This document shows, piece after piece, positions 9,533-18,589 of a stretch of DNA of 64,000 bases. Every line of letters begins with the position of its first letter. Positions within the stretch are counted from its first letter, which is position 1. Origin of the DNA: Corynebacterium meridianum (GTDB lineage: Bacteria > Actinomycetota > Actinomycetes > Mycobacteriales > Mycobacteriaceae); contig NZ_JAEIOS010000010.1 of assembly GCF_016342265.1 (NCBI RefSeq), positions 1 to 64,000 on the forward strand. The letters are read 5' to 3'. The notes below the pieces were generated by a model. It did not search any database and was not told the origin of the DNA. It saw only the letters and a list, made by a program, of their open reading frames with translations. Both the position numbers and the translations under genes were made by a program.

Positions 9533-10195
9533 ATGACCGCACACACCCGCGCAGAGATCGCCCGCATCATCGACCACACCCTGCTCAAGCCGGAGGCCAC
9601 CGGGGTCCAGGTCGCAGACCTCGTCGCAGAGGCGGCACGACTGAACTGCTACTCCGTCTGCGTCTCCCCCTCCCAGCTGCCCGTCGAGGTACCCGAGGGG
9701 CTGCATGTCGCCACCGTCGTCGGATTCCCCTCCGGCGCGGTCAAGCCCGAGATCAAGGCGGCGGAGGCCGCCCGCGCAGTCAGCGACGGCGCCGAAGAGG
9801 TCGACATGGTCATCAACATCGCACTGGCGAAGGAGAAGCGCTTCGACGACCTCGAGGCCGAGATCCGCGCCGTTCGAGAGGCCTGTCCCGCACCGGTCGT
9901 CCTGAAGGTCATCATCGAGTCCGCCGCACTCGACGACGACGCGATCGTCGCGGCCTGCCGTGCCTCCGAGGCCGCCGGTGCCGACTTCGTCAAGACCTCC
10001 ACAGGGTTCCACCCGGCGGGCGGCGCCAGCGTGCACGCGGTGAAGCTCATGGCCGACACCGTCGGTGGCCGGCTCGGGGTCAAGGCCTCCGGTGGCATCC
10101 GCAACGCCAAGGACGCCGTCGCGATGGTCGAGGCCGGGGCAACCCGTCTCGGACTGTCCTCCTCCGCCGCCGTCCTCGACGGACTCACCGACTGA
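9533..10195 (+). CDS. deoC: Deoxyribose-phosphate aldolase
   Basis: A 220-residue class I aldolase that cleaves deoxyribose-5-phosphate to glyceraldehyde-3-phosphate and acetaldehyde. The Schiff-base lysine lies in DFVKTSTGF, the second conserved lysine in [10 protein letters not shown], and the phosphate loop follows. DHTLLKPEA is the family N-terminal motif. Length is typical. It lies 24 bases after deoA with AAGGAG upstream, completing salvage of the sugar for carbon. Confidence 0.95.
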   Translation: MTAHTRAEIARIIDHTLLKPEATGVQVADLVAEAARLNCYSVCVSPSQLPVEVPEGLHVATVVGFPSGAVKPEIKAAEAARAVSDGAEEVDMVINIALAKEKRFDDLEAEIRAVREACPAPVVLKVIIESAALDDDAIVAACRASEAAGADFVKTSTGFHPAGGASVHAVKLMADTVGGRLGVKASGGIRNAKDAVAMVEAGATRLGLSSSAAVLDGLTD

Positions 10196-10234
10196 CACGA
10201 ACAACCCCCATTCCGCCAGAAAGGCGTGATCTGC

Positions 10235-11944
10235 ATGACCATCATCGACCGTGCCCGCGACTGGGCGTCCCACGACCCCGATACCGCGACGCGGGAGGAA
10301 CTCAACCAACTCATCGACTCGGCGACGAACTCCGCCGCGGACAGCGCCGCCAGGACCGAGCTGGGGTCCCGTTTCACCGGACCCCTGATGTTCGGCACCG
10401 CCGGACTCCGGGGAAGGGTCGGAGCCGGGGAGACCCGGATGAACCGTGCGGTGGTCACCCGCGCGACCCACGGGCTGATGTCCTGGTTGAACGATCAGGT
10501 CGACGACACTCCCACCGTCGTGATCGGCTGCGACGCCCGCCACGGTTCCGCGGACTTCCGGAAGGCCGCGGCGGGTGTGATCGCCGCGGCGGGGGGACGC
10601 GCACTGGTGCTGCCCGCGCAACTGCCCACCCCGATCACCGCGTTCGCGGTCCGGCACCTGGGTGCCGATGCGGGAATCATGGTCACCGCGTCCCACAATC
10701 CCCCGGACGACAACGGCTACAAGGTGTACCTGGGTGGCCGGGTCGCCTCGGGGCCCGCGGAAGGTGTCCAGCTGATCAGCCCGGCGGACACCGAAATCGC
10801 CGGGGCCATCGCAGCGGCACCACCCGCGGACGAGATCGCTCTGGCCTGGGAGAAGTCGGAGCATGTCGATGTCCTCGACGCCTACCTGTCCCGTGCCGAG
10901 GAGATCGGTCGGGCATTCCCGGCGACGGATGCGGCCCGCTCGGGCCTCCGGGTGGTGCTCACCCCGATGCACGGCGTCGGTGGATACACCGCTGTCCGCG
11001 CCCTGGAAGCGGCCGGGTTCACGGACGTGCACCTCGTTCCCGGCCAGGCAGAGCCGGACCCCGACTTCCCCACCGTCGCGTTCCCGAACCCGGAGGAACC
11101 TGGGGCACTCGATCTGTCGATGGAACTGGCCCGGGAGATAGACGCCGACATCATCATCGCCCTCGACCCCGACGCCGACCGCTGCTCCACCGCCATCCCG
11201 GACTCGGACGCGCCCGGCGGGTGGCGTCAGCTCACCGGCGACGAGATCGGGGCCCTGCTCGGCGAATTCCTCGCTTCCCACCGGGAGAACGGTGACACCG
11301 CCGAGCCTCCGGTGCTGGCGAACTCCATCGTCTCGGGACGCCTGCTCGCGCGAATCGCCGCGGCCCATGGTCTGCGACACCAGGCGACTCTGACCGGGTT
11401 CAAGTGGATCGCCCGGACCCCGGGCATGATCTTCGGCTACGAGGAAGCGATCGGCTACTGCTGCGACCCCACCCGAGTCCGTGACAAGGACGGTGTCACC
11501 GCTGCGGTGACGATGTGTTCGTTGGCCGCCGGGCTGAAGGCCACTGGGCGGTCCCTGCAGGACGAGCTGGATGATCTCGCCCGGCGGCACGGTCTGCACG
11601 CCACGGCACCCCTGACCTTCCGGGTGGCGGACACCTCGCTCATCGCGGAGGGCATGCGCACCCTGCGTTCCGCTCCGCCGAGCCAGCTCGCGGGATCCCC
11701 CGTCGTCGAGTGCGTGGATCTCCTCGATGGCTACCGGGATCTCCCGGCCACGGACGGCATGCTCCTGGTCACCCGTGACGACGATCGCGTCATCGTGCGG
11801 CCTTCCGGCACGGAACCGAAGCTCAAATGCTACCTCGAGGTGGTCTTGCCCGTCGCAACCGACGGTGCCATCCCGCGTACGACCGCTGCGGAGCGGTTGG
11901 AGCAGATCAGGACGGACATGGCGAAGGCCACCGGAATGGGCTGA
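10235..11944 (+). CDS. pmmB: Phosphohexomutase-family protein, probable phosphopentomutase (PmmB-like)
   Basis: A 569-residue alpha-D-phosphohexomutase superfamily enzyme. The phosphoserine loop is TASHNPPDDNGYKVY, the metal loop is ALDPDADRC, the sugar loop GYEEAIGY and the phosphate-binding loop RPSGTEPKLK. Mycobacterial PmmB and Bacillus PgcA are the closest types I recall. In the deo operon the missing step is deoxyribose-1-phosphate to deoxyribose-5-phosphate, so a phosphopentomutase role is inferred; activity on hexose phosphates is also possible. The ATG at 10235 is preferred over a GTG at 10226, which sits almost on the AGAAAGG ribosome site. Confidence 0.85.
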   Translation: MTIIDRARDWASHDPDTATREELNQLIDSATNSAADSAARTELGSRFTGPLMFGTAGLRGRVGAGETRMNRAVVTRATHGLMSWLNDQVDDTPTVVIGCDARHGSADFRKAAAGVIAAAGGRALVLPAQLPTPITAFAVRHLGADAGIMVTASHNPPDDNGYKVYLGGRVASGPAEGVQLISPADTEIAGAIAAAPPADEIALAWEKSEHVDVLDAYLSRAEEIGRAFPATDAARSGLRVVLTPMHGVGGYTAVRALEAAGFTDVHLVPGQAEPDPDFPTVAFPNPEEPGALDLSMELAREIDADIIIALDPDADRCSTAIPDSDAPGGWRQLTGDEIGALLGEFLASHRENGDTAEPPVLANSIVSGRLLARIAAAHGLRHQATLTGFKWIARTPGMIFGYEEAIGYCCDPTRVRDKDGVTAAVTMCSLAAGLKATGRSLQDELDDLARRHGLHATAPLTFRVADTSLIAEGMRTLRSAPPSQLAGSPVVECVDLLDGYRDLPATDGMLLVTRDDDRVIVRPSGTEPKLKCYLEVVLPVATDGAIPRTTAAERLEQIRTDMAKATGMG

Positions 11945-11984
11945 TCAATCCAACCGCCATACAGGCCCTGACCAGCCTCTTCAC

Positions 11985-12029
11985 AGCCCGGCCCGGATGG
12001 GACACAGTCCTGTTCAGGGTCGGGCTTTT
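11985..12029 (+). terminator. Terminator of the deoA-deoC-pmmB operon
   Basis: AGCCCG at 11985-11990 pairs with CGGGCT at 12021-12026, with further internal pairing (GGAC...GTCC), and TTTT follows. It starts 40 bases after the pmmB stop. Confidence 0.5.
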
Positions 12030-12130
12030 CCAGAGGACCTGCCCTATAGTGTCCCGTAGACGAAGTCGGCACCGGGAAGGTCCACAGGCCCGAGCCCCGC
12101 GCCCGACGGTGACGAGAGAGGACAGCCGAG

Positions 12131-12805
12131 ATGACGACGCCCCGCGGCCGGCACGCCCGTAGCGATGACGACGCCGTCTCCCCCGCACCCGTCGTCCGGC
12201 TGAACACCGAGTCGTTCCGGGTACCCACCGGCGCCGACTTCATCGCGATAAGTCAAGGGGCCCCGGCGCCCTCGACCTGGCCCCCGCGGAGATCTTCCGG
12301 GAATTCCGCCGGTACCACCGCCAGCACCCAGGCGGGCACGGAGCCCGCCGAGCTGTTCCGACGGAAGGTGCACTCCCACCGGGCCACCGTGCACGATATG
12401 CCGCACCGCCCCGTCGTACCGGAGTCGGTCCCGGAGCCGGACGAACAGCGCACCGCTGACCCCGCCCCAGACCCCGTACGCCCCCGACCGGCGAACCACC
12501 GCCAGGAACCACCGGGACACCGCCGCTGGTCGCGTCCCGGTGCGGCGTTCTTCAGCATCTGGAGCCTGCCGTCAGGCACCGAACCCCACCTCCTCCGCCC
12601 CACCGCGCAACGGCAGCTGACGTACTGGGTCGTCGCGACATTCCTCTGCTGCGTCGGCCTGGGGATCGGCCTGGCCCTGCTCATCCACGGCCTCTCGGAC
12701 GGCCTACGGGCAAGCGTGAACAGTGGATGCCTGCTGTCGACGGTGGCACTGTGCCTGTTCTTCGGCACCAACGCCTTTCTCCGGCCCGGGGATGTCCTCC
12801 GATGA
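12131..12805 (+). CDS. Proline-rich protein with two C-terminal membrane helices
   Basis: A 224-residue orphan. Residues 1-160 are polar, proline/arginine-rich and probably disordered and cytoplasmic. Two hydrophobic helices follow at about 165-187 and 197-215. No domain recognised. TATAGT at 12045-12050 is a candidate -10 box. It overlaps the next membrane-protein gene by an ATGA, so the two are translated together and may form one membrane complex. No function can be assigned. Confidence 0.6.
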   Translation: MTTPRGRHARSDDDAVSPAPVVRLNTESFRVPTGADFIAISQGAPAPSTWPPRRSSGNSAGTTASTQAGTEPAELFRRKVHSHRATVHDMPHRPVVPESVPEPDEQRTADPAPDPVRPRPANHRQEPPGHRRWSRPGAAFFSIWSLPSGTEPHLLRPTAQRQLTYWVVATFLCCVGLGIGLALLIHGLSDGLRASVNSGCLLSTVALCLFFGTNAFLRPGDVLR

Positions 12806-13299
12806 CCGGATACATCGCCGTGGCGGTCTTCGCGATCGGTCTCTCACACGTGCTGGTTACGCTCATCAGCCTCATCGGGACGCGAAGCACCGCGCAGCGG
12901 GCATGGGCCGCCGCCTCAAAGCTCCGGCCCGTTGACACGGTGGCAGAGTTCGAGCTGCTGAGCAGGTGCGATTGCCCCCCACTGCGGGACTTTCCCGCAC
13001 TGGACAACTACATCGCCGGGCGTGATGACGAGACGATCCCGGACGCCGAGTTCGGGATGATCCGTTCGGATCTGCGCCGTCGTGCCCATCTGTGGGGAAC
13101 CACGGCGAAGGTGTTGTGGACGGTCATGCTCGTGCTCTCCGCGGTCAGCGCGCCCGCACTGATTGCAGGCGCAGCCACCGACCGGGGCGGGATCATCACG
13201 TGCCTGATAACCGTCGCCCTCGCCGCCGCAGCGTCCTGGGCGACCACAGCCGCCTCCGTGCTCCGCAGTCACGCGGTCAAGGTTCCTGCGCCGTTCTGA
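12802..13299 (+). CDS. Small membrane protein, function unknown
   Basis: A 165-residue orphan from an ATG overlapping the preceding stop (ATGA). It has an N-terminal helix (residues 3-25), a cytosolic middle part with CDCPPL and a charged stretch, then two close helices near 107-128 and 133-155. It ends with a basic tail. The tight overlap with the upstream gene suggests a two-component membrane assembly. I do not recognise the family. Confidence 0.6.
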   Translation: MTGYIAVAVFAIGLSHVLVTLISLIGTRSTAQRAWAAASKLRPVDTVAEFELLSRCDCPPLRDFPALDNYIAGRDDETIPDAEFGMIRSDLRRRAHLWGTTAKVLWTVMLVLSAVSAPALIAGAATDRGGIITCLITVALAAAASWATTAASVLRSHAVKVPAPF

Positions 13300-14054
13300 A
13301 TCAGTCGCCGGGTCACGACGGGCCAGATCCCGGGATTTCTGCCCGGCAGCGCATCATCACCACGTCGAGAAACCCGAGGCAATCCACCGAAAGAACCATT
13401 ACCTTTACGGACAAAGTAGGTGAGAACGCTCCCAGTAGTTTATCAGCGGAGAATACTCCCGATATTTGAACTCACAGCCAATTTCCAGCGTTCTCCATTT
13501 ATTTTGACAGCATGGGTTACATCCAACAAATTGTGTGCTTCATATCACATATTTATTTAAGAGAGTATCTTTACCCACCCCCCTCAAATAAAAACGAGTT
13601 CATTAATATACTCCCCTGAGCCACCCCCGAAAAACAGGATCGCAAGGCAAAAGTCCGGCGCAAATCTGAATAAATTAGCTACTGGGTAGCGTTTTACACC
13701 TTCACATGGCAGCGAAATAGCGGGGGTGGCGACCTCTCACAGCGGACATACAGCTAACGCTAAACACCCGAACCTCAAACAGAGAAAAGGGGGCACAATC
13801 ATTATTTGCTTGCAAACATATAGTCCTGCAGTTTCCCTCTTAAACCTCTCGGCTTTTTGTTTTTCAACGCTTTCCGTGTTGCTTCTCAATCGTTATTTTC
13901 TTTACGATCCACACAGCCCCGGGACAGAATCCACTTAACCCAGATCTTCCCTTGCGATTCCTCCCGGTCGGGCCCAATCCCAGCGAGCCGACCCCGGTCT
14001 GCGGCCCTTCGCATGGTCCGGATCAGCTCAGCGACCACAGAAAGCGAGATCCGG
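13300..14054. other. Long AT-rich leader/intergenic region before the adhesin gene
   Basis: About 750 bases without a gene, much more AT-rich than the flanks. It holds a GlxR-like palindrome at 13534-13549 and a candidate promoter TTGCTT (13879-13884), 18-base spacer, TACGAT (13903-13908). That would give a leader of about 140 bases for the adhesin gene. Short frames crossing the region (for example 13726-13938) have no ribosome site and look random. Confidence 0.5.
13534..13549. promoter_or_regulatory. GlxR-like (CRP-type) site
   Basis: TGTGCTTCATATCACA fits the corynebacterial GlxR consensus TGTGAnnTAnnTCACA except at two positions. It lies about 500 bases before the adhesin start. Only sequence resemblance supports it. 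Confidence 0.35.
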
Positions 14055-15461
14055 ATGGCACAAACCACCCGACGCCTCAGTGCCCTGTTCGTGGCACTGG
14101 CGGTGATCATGTCGACGGTGGTGGCCCTGGCCACCACCGTAGGCGCTGCCGCAGAACCCACCGACACCCGCACATACGAGGCCTACGCCGACGGACCATA
14201 CGACGGCCTGTTCAACCTCCGGGTCGCGGACGGCTCCGAGGCCGCCTTCCCCGTCTACTGCTACAACTACGGCTACCCCAGTGCTCCGCGGCTGAGCCCG
14301 GGAACCAAGCTCCCCACGTACAAGAAAACCCCGATCACCAGTGCACGGAAACGCTCCCAGGAGGGACAGGAGTTCGGCAACACCGCCGACATCCTGGATT
14401 CCCAGAAGGTGGGCCTGATCATCCGTGCCGGATATCCGCGCAACAAGGAGGGGGTCCTGGACAACTATCCGCAGCTCGGCGACGCAGAGAAGAGGGTGGC
14501 GACACAGCTCGCCGTGTGGCGCGCAACCAACGGAGTCACAATCGACTGGCTCCCGGTCCTCGACCCATCCGGAGTAGTACAGAACGGGCTGGGGCAGGGT
14601 GCGGCCGACGCACTCATCCGCGCCCTACGGGATGAACTCTACGAGAAGGCGGCAAACGGTACGTTCACCGCACCTGCCCAGTTCGAGGTCCACTACTACG
14701 CGCTGACCCCCGACACCCAGACGCCTCCCGGCAGCACCGCCCCCTACCAGGATTTCGTCGGCATCAGTGAAGGCGTGATCCCGGAGATCCCGAACGTCGA
14801 GTTCTCCAAGGTTGACGCGACCGGCGGCGAGGAACTCGAAGGCGCACACCTGGCCATCACCGACGCCGACGGAGAGACCGTCCACGAATGGGTCTCCGGC
14901 ACCACACCGACAACCCTCGCGCTCATCCCCGGCACCTACACACTCACCGAGACCGCGACCCCCGACACCACCCTCTACCCGACCCCGGCCGAGTCGATCA
15001 TCTTCCGTGTCACCGACACCGGCACCGTCGAGGTCAAGACCGGAGACACCTGGGACACCGTCACGACCGTCATCATGAAGAACACCCGCGCCCCCGAAAC
15101 CCCGGTCGCGTCGTCCACCACCCTCCCCTGGTGGGTACTTTTGCTGATCCCGCTCGGAGTCATCGGAATCACCGGTTGGGCGGCGTCAAGCTCCCCGTCC
15201 GGCGGCGCCACCGTGCCCACCGTTCCCGCGTCCACCGGTGGTGGCTCTACCTCGCCGGTGCCCTCGCCCACTCCCGGGGCCCCTGTGAAGGGCATCAGCA
15301 GGAAGGTCAACAACGAACAGCCCGAACAGCAGCCGACCGAACAGCCCGTCACCGGGCGCGGACTCGCGAACACCGGTGCCAACGTCACGACGCTCGTACT
15401 CGGTGCACTCGTCCTGATGGTCCTCGGCGGAGTATTCCTGATCCGCCGTCGGCGCGACTGA
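14055..15461 (+). CDS. Thioester-domain surface adhesin with SpaA-like domain and LANTG anchor
   Basis: A 468-residue exported protein; the ATG at 14055 follows AGAAAG. A signal peptide spans 1-33. A thioester domain follows: the cysteine in VYCYN (C69) and the glutamine in ATQLAVW (Q151) are the pair that forms the internal Cys-Gln thioester used for covalent host or surface attachment. A SpaA/prealbumin-like domain occupies 248-343, with isopeptide candidates K252 (EFSKVD), E299 (TLTETATP) and N343 (MKNTR). A hydrophobic stretch LPWWVLLLIPLGVIG (358-372) and a Ser/Pro linker come next, then a sortase-type signal LANTG (438-442), a membrane helix and RRRRD. The extra internal hydrophobic stretch is unusual for a wall-anchored protein. 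No sortase gene is nearby, so a housekeeping sortase is presumed. Confidence 0.8.
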   Translation: MAQTTRRLSALFVALAVIMSTVVALATTVGAAAEPTDTRTYEAYADGPYDGLFNLRVADGSEAAFPVYCYNYGYPSAPRLSPGTKLPTYKKTPITSARKRSQEGQEFGNTADILDSQKVGLIIRAGYPRNKEGVLDNYPQLGDAEKRVATQLAVWRATNGVTIDWLPVLDPSGVVQNGLGQGAADALIRALRDELYEKAANGTFTAPAQFEVHYYALTPDTQTPPGSTAPYQDFVGISEGVIPEIPNVEFSKVDATGGEELEGAHLAITDADGETVHEWVSGTTPTTLALIPGTYTLTETATPDTTLYPTPAESIIFRVTDTGTVEVKTGDTWDTVTTVIMKNTRAPETPVASSTTLPWWVLLLIPLGVIGITGWAASSSPSGGATVPTVPASTGGGSTSPVPSPTPGAPVKGISRKVNNEQPEQQPTEQPVTGRGLANTGANVTTLVLGALVLMVLGGVFLIRRRRD

Positions 15462-15505
15462 CGGACCTTCCCGACACCCGGAACCGGATGCTATAGGATC
15501 AGCGC

Positions 15506-16414
15506 ATGCAGCTGCTGACCTTCCGTACCTCTGACGGTGGCACCCTTCCGGGACGCGTCGTCGATCCCGAAACCGCGGAGAGGACCCTCACCGACGCACT
15601 GGACTCCGGTGACGTCGCCTCCGCGGTTTTCTCGATTCACCCGATCACGGTAGCCGGGGTGAGGGACGTCGGTGATCTGCTGCGGCACGACGACTGGCGG
15701 GAACTGGCGTCCGCGCGACCCGGGGAACCGGTTGAAATCACCGGATCCGACATCGCACCCGTCATCCCGCGCCCCGGAAAGATACTGTGCACCGGCCTCA
15801 ATTACGCCGATCACATCACGGAGATGGGACATGAGCTGCCTGATGTCCCCACGCTCTTCGCGAAGTTCCCCGATGCACTGACCGGGCCCTTCGATCGGGT
15901 GATCGTCCCCACAGCGAACGCCGGAGCCCTTGATTTCGAGGGTGAACTCGCGGTCATCATCGGCCGGCATGTACCACTCGGTGAAGCACCTGACACCGCA
16001 ACCGCCGAGACCGCGATCGCCGGGTATGCGGTGTTCGACGATTTCACCATGCGGGATCTGCAGTACCGGACCGCCCAGTGGTTACAGGGGAAGAACCTGG
16101 CGTCCGCCTCCGGCTTCGGCCCGTGGCTCACCACCGGTGACGAGTTCAACCCATCCGGTGCCACTCTGGTCACGCGGGTCAACGGCGTGGAGAAACAGCA
16201 CGCGAACATCCGGGAGTTGGTGTTCGATCCGGCGGCCCTGGTGCAGTTCATCACCACCTTCATCGATCTTCACCCCGGTGACGTCATCGCGACGGGAACG
16301 TCCGGAGGGGTCGGCTGGGCCCGATCCCCCAGGCAGATGCTCACGGACGGTGACACCGTGACCGTGGAGATCAGCGGACTCGGCGGAATCTCGAACCGTA
16401 TCGAAATCCGCTGA
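15506..16414 (+). CDS. Fumarylacetoacetate hydrolase family protein
   Basis: A 302-residue FAH-fold hydrolase. KILCTGLNYADHITEMG is the fold signature. The metal ligands are expected in DFEGELAVIIGR and FDDFTMRDLQ, and GDVIATGTSGGVGWAR is the C-terminal loop. Members hydrolyse or decarboxylate 2-oxo acids such as acylpyruvates or ring-cleavage products; the substrate is not evident here. A TAGGAT -10-like box at 15494-15499, only six bases before the ATG, suggests a leaderless mRNA. It is not part of the homoprotocatechuate cluster 20 kb away. Confidence 0.75.
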   Translation: MQLLTFRTSDGGTLPGRVVDPETAERTLTDALDSGDVASAVFSIHPITVAGVRDVGDLLRHDDWRELASARPGEPVEITGSDIAPVIPRPGKILCTGLNYADHITEMGHELPDVPTLFAKFPDALTGPFDRVIVPTANAGALDFEGELAVIIGRHVPLGEAPDTATAETAIAGYAVFDDFTMRDLQYRTAQWLQGKNLASASGFGPWLTTGDEFNPSGATLVTRVNGVEKQHANIRELVFDPAALVQFITTFIDLHPGDVIATGTSGGVGWARSPRQMLTDGDTVTVEISGLGGISNRIEIR

Positions 16415-16469
16415 ACCACCGGGGTTCGCCCGGTTCCCCGAAACACCACCGGAGGTAGGCTCGGAACCC

Positions 16470-16820
16470 ATGAGACGTTTCCTGATCGCACTGTTCAGCT
16501 TCGCGGGGATCATGCACTTCCTGCGCCCGGAAGGTTTCGACAGGCTCGTTCCCGAGCAGCTGCCCGGCGACCGCCGCGCCTGGACATACGGATCGGGGTA
16601 CCTCGAACTCGGCACAGCTCTCCTCCTCGCGATTCCGAAGACGCGACGACTCGGGGGACTCGCGACCGCGGTCCTGATGACGGGGGTCTGGCCCGGAAAC
16701 ATGAAGATGGCGTGGGACTTCCGGAACAAGGCACCGTGGCTGCAGGCCATCGCCTACCTTCGTATTCCCCTGCAGATCCCGTTGATCCGCGCCGGACTCA
16801 GGATCTGGCGGGAGAAGTAG
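16470..16820 (+). CDS. DoxX-like membrane protein
   Basis: A 116-residue, four-helix membrane protein of the DoxX/DoxD-like group. It shows GIMHFLRPEGFDRLVP after helix one, YLELGTALLLAIP in helix two and WLQAIAYLRIPLQIPL near the end. Function in the family is poorly defined (redox or membrane integrity roles have been proposed). TAGGCT at 16456-16461, eight bases upstream of the ATG, suggests a short or absent leader. The gene starts 55 bases after the FAH gene and may be expressed with it. Confidence 0.65.
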   Translation: MRRFLIALFSFAGIMHFLRPEGFDRLVPEQLPGDRRAWTYGSGYLELGTALLLAIPKTRRLGGLATAVLMTGVWPGNMKMAWDFRNKAPWLQAIAYLRIPLQIPLIRAGLRIWREK

Positions 16821-16842
16821 TCCCCGTGCGGTCGGTGAGCCC

Positions 16843-17358
16843 ATGAGCCGTTACTTCGTCGTCGATGTCGAGGCCACCTCCGCGACCCCGTTCTCCGGTG
16901 TCATGATGGAGTTCGCGGTGGTCCACTTCCGGGACGTTCCCGAGATCGATCGATGCCGCGACACCTTCCATGCGGTCCTCGTCGAGACTCTGCCCACCGA
17001 CGGACCGGTGCCGGTTCCTGATCCGACTGCGCCGACCATCGACCCACTGCCGGTCGCCTGCTCGCTCGAGCGGTGGCTCGTGGCCCGTACAGATGCCCAT
17101 CCGACCCTCGTCAGCGACAACCCCGCCTTCGACTTCATGTGGATCGCTTGGCTCTTCGACGCCCTCGGCCGGGACAACCCCTTAGGGTTCTCCGCCCGCC
17201 GGATCGGGGATTTCCACGCCGGACTGACCGGGGCCTTCGACGACGCCCACCGGTGGAAGAAGCTGCGTAGCACGCCGCACACCCACCATCCGGTGGATGA
17301 CGCCGTGGGAAATGCGGAGGCCCTGCACGCGCTGCTGCACCAACCGGCCGGAAGCTGA
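16843..17358 (+). CDS. DEDDh 3'-5' exonuclease (RNase T/ExoX-like)
   Basis: A 171-residue stand-alone exonuclease domain. ExoI is DVEAT near residue 8 (D and E metal ligands), ExoII is in SDNPAFDFMWI, and ExoIII is HHPVDDAVGNAEAL with the catalytic histidine and aspartate. It probably trims DNA or RNA 3' ends in the cytoplasm. No polymerase or ligase neighbours give a more exact role. It lies 22 bases after the DoxX-like gene. Confidence 0.75.
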   Translation: MSRYFVVDVEATSATPFSGVMMEFAVVHFRDVPEIDRCRDTFHAVLVETLPTDGPVPVPDPTAPTIDPLPVACSLERWLVARTDAHPTLVSDNPAFDFMWIAWLFDALGRDNPLGFSARRIGDFHAGLTGAFDDAHRWKKLRSTPHTHHPVDDAVGNAEALHALLHQPAGS

Positions 17359-17441
17359 CGGAAGCGCGCCCGGTGGGCCGGTCACCGCAGCCGAAACCGG
17401 GAGGCATACCCGGGCCAGGTGCCGTCGCGCTGGCACAATGG

Positions 17442-17458
17442 TCCTCAACGGTTGAGGA
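17442..17458. promoter_or_regulatory. Perfect palindrome upstream of ribokinase gene
   Basis: TCCTCAAC and GTTGAGGA are perfect inverted repeats around one G, just downstream of a CACAAT -10-like box at 17434-17439 and 59 bases before the rbsK start. It looks like the operator of a LacI- or GntR-type regulator; no such gene lies next to it. Confidence 0.5.
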
Positions 17459-17516
17459 TCCAACCCCTGCCGGAATCCCCTGATCCGGTCCAGCTCCCGA
17501 GGCCCCGAGGAAACAC

Positions 17517-18443
17517 ATGAATAAGCAGCCACTATCCATCACCGTGGTCGGTTCGATCAACGCCGACCTCACCGTCTCCGTCACGCGGCGACCGGGGCCC
17601 GGCGAGACCGTCATGGCATCCGGTGGTGGCATCTCCCCCGGCGGCAAGGGGGCGAATCAGGCGGTCGCCGCCGCGATGCAGGGCGCGGACGTCCGGTTCG
17701 TGGGAGCCGTGGGCGGTGACGCGTACGCTGCACCGGCGACAGCGGTCCTCCGTTCCTCCGGAGTGAATCTGTCCGCGGTGGAGGAGGTTTCCGGCGCGAC
17801 GGGCCTCGCGGTGATCACCGTGGATGAGACCGGGGAGAATTCGATCATGGTCATTCCCGGCGCGAACGGCGCCGTGGACGCGAATCTCGTCGGCAGGTGG
17901 CGGGGGACGGTGGCGGATGCTGGGATCGTTCTGCTGCAGGGCGAGATACCGGCGTCCGGTTTTCTCGCCGCCGTACGGGCGGCCACGGGACGGGTCGTGG
18001 TCAATCTCGCTCCCGTGGTGGAGGTCGACCGGGCGGCCCTGCTGCGCGCCGATCCGCTGATGGCGAACGAACACGAGGCCGGACTGATCCTGACGCAGCT
18101 GGGGTGCGACGGTGCCGCCGCGGTTGCTGCCGGCCCGGATGCCTGTGCCCGGGCGCTCGTGGAGGCGGGTTTCGCCTCGGTCATTCTGACGCTCGGCGCG
18201 GAGGGTGCCCTGGTGGCGACGCCCGGCGGATGTGAGCGGGTCCCGAGTCCGTCGGTCACCCCGGTGGACACCACGGGGGCGGGGGACGCGTTCGCCGGGG
18301 CGTGCGTGGCCCGGCTCGCCGCGGGCGATGATCTCGTGACGGCCGCGCGGCACGCGGTGCGGGTCGGTGCGTACGCGGTGACGGGGCACGGGGCCCAGGA
18401 CTCCTATCCGGGCCCGGGCGCGGTGCTTCCCGGTCAGGAGTAG
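17517..18443 (+). CDS. rbsK: Ribokinase
   Basis: A 308-residue PfkB-family sugar kinase. GSINADLTVSV and GGKGANQAVAAAM match the two N-terminal ribokinase motifs; DTTGAGDAFAGA holds the anion hole and the catalytic aspartate. It phosphorylates ribose to ribose-5-phosphate. A palindromic operator lies upstream, and no transporter gene is adjacent. The 3' end overlaps the convergent small gene by ten bases. Deoxyribose or another pentose is an alternative substrate, given the nearby deo locus. Confidence 0.85.
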   Translation: MNKQPLSITVVGSINADLTVSVTRRPGPGETVMASGGGISPGGKGANQAVAAAMQGADVRFVGAVGGDAYAAPATAVLRSSGVNLSAVEEVSGATGLAVITVDETGENSIMVIPGANGAVDANLVGRWRGTVADAGIVLLQGEIPASGFLAAVRAATGRVVVNLAPVVEVDRAALLRADPLMANEHEAGLILTQLGCDGAAAVAAGPDACARALVEAGFASVILTLGAEGALVATPGGCERVPSPSVTPVDTTGAGDAFAGACVARLAAGDDLVTAARHAVRVGAYAVTGHGAQDSYPGPGAVLPGQE

Positions 18444-18589
18444 GCCTGGGGCGGCGCCTCATCGAGGTGGAGCACGTGCTCCTCGTCGACACGGAAGCCG
18501 TCGAACAGGCCCTCGAGTTCTTCCGGGATGTCGGCACCGTGGCCGGTGCCGTCGAAAGCCCCGGTGTTGAGGTGGTCCTTGTCACTCAC
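18434..18589 (-). CDS. Small acidic protein, 51 residues, unknown
   Basis: A short frame from GTG 18589 to TGA 18434, preceded by GGAGG with a nine-base gap. The product is strongly acidic (DIPEELEGLFDGF, DEEHVLHLDEAP) and ends PPQAYS; it has no signal peptide or helix long enough to cross a membrane. It lies 115 bases downstream of, and on the same strand as, the prolyl-aminopeptidase-like gene, and overlaps the end of rbsK by ten bases. A TAGGGT -10-like box on the minus strand (18654-18659) could give it its own promoter. I do not recognise the family. Confidence 0.55.
   Translation of the reverse strand: MSDKDHLNTGAFDGTGHGADIPEELEGLFDGFRVDEEHVLHLDEAPPQAYS

Noticed and set aside
13726..13938. 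70-codon frame before the adhesin gene
   Set aside because: Lacks a ribosome site and overlaps the likely promoter; not protein-like.
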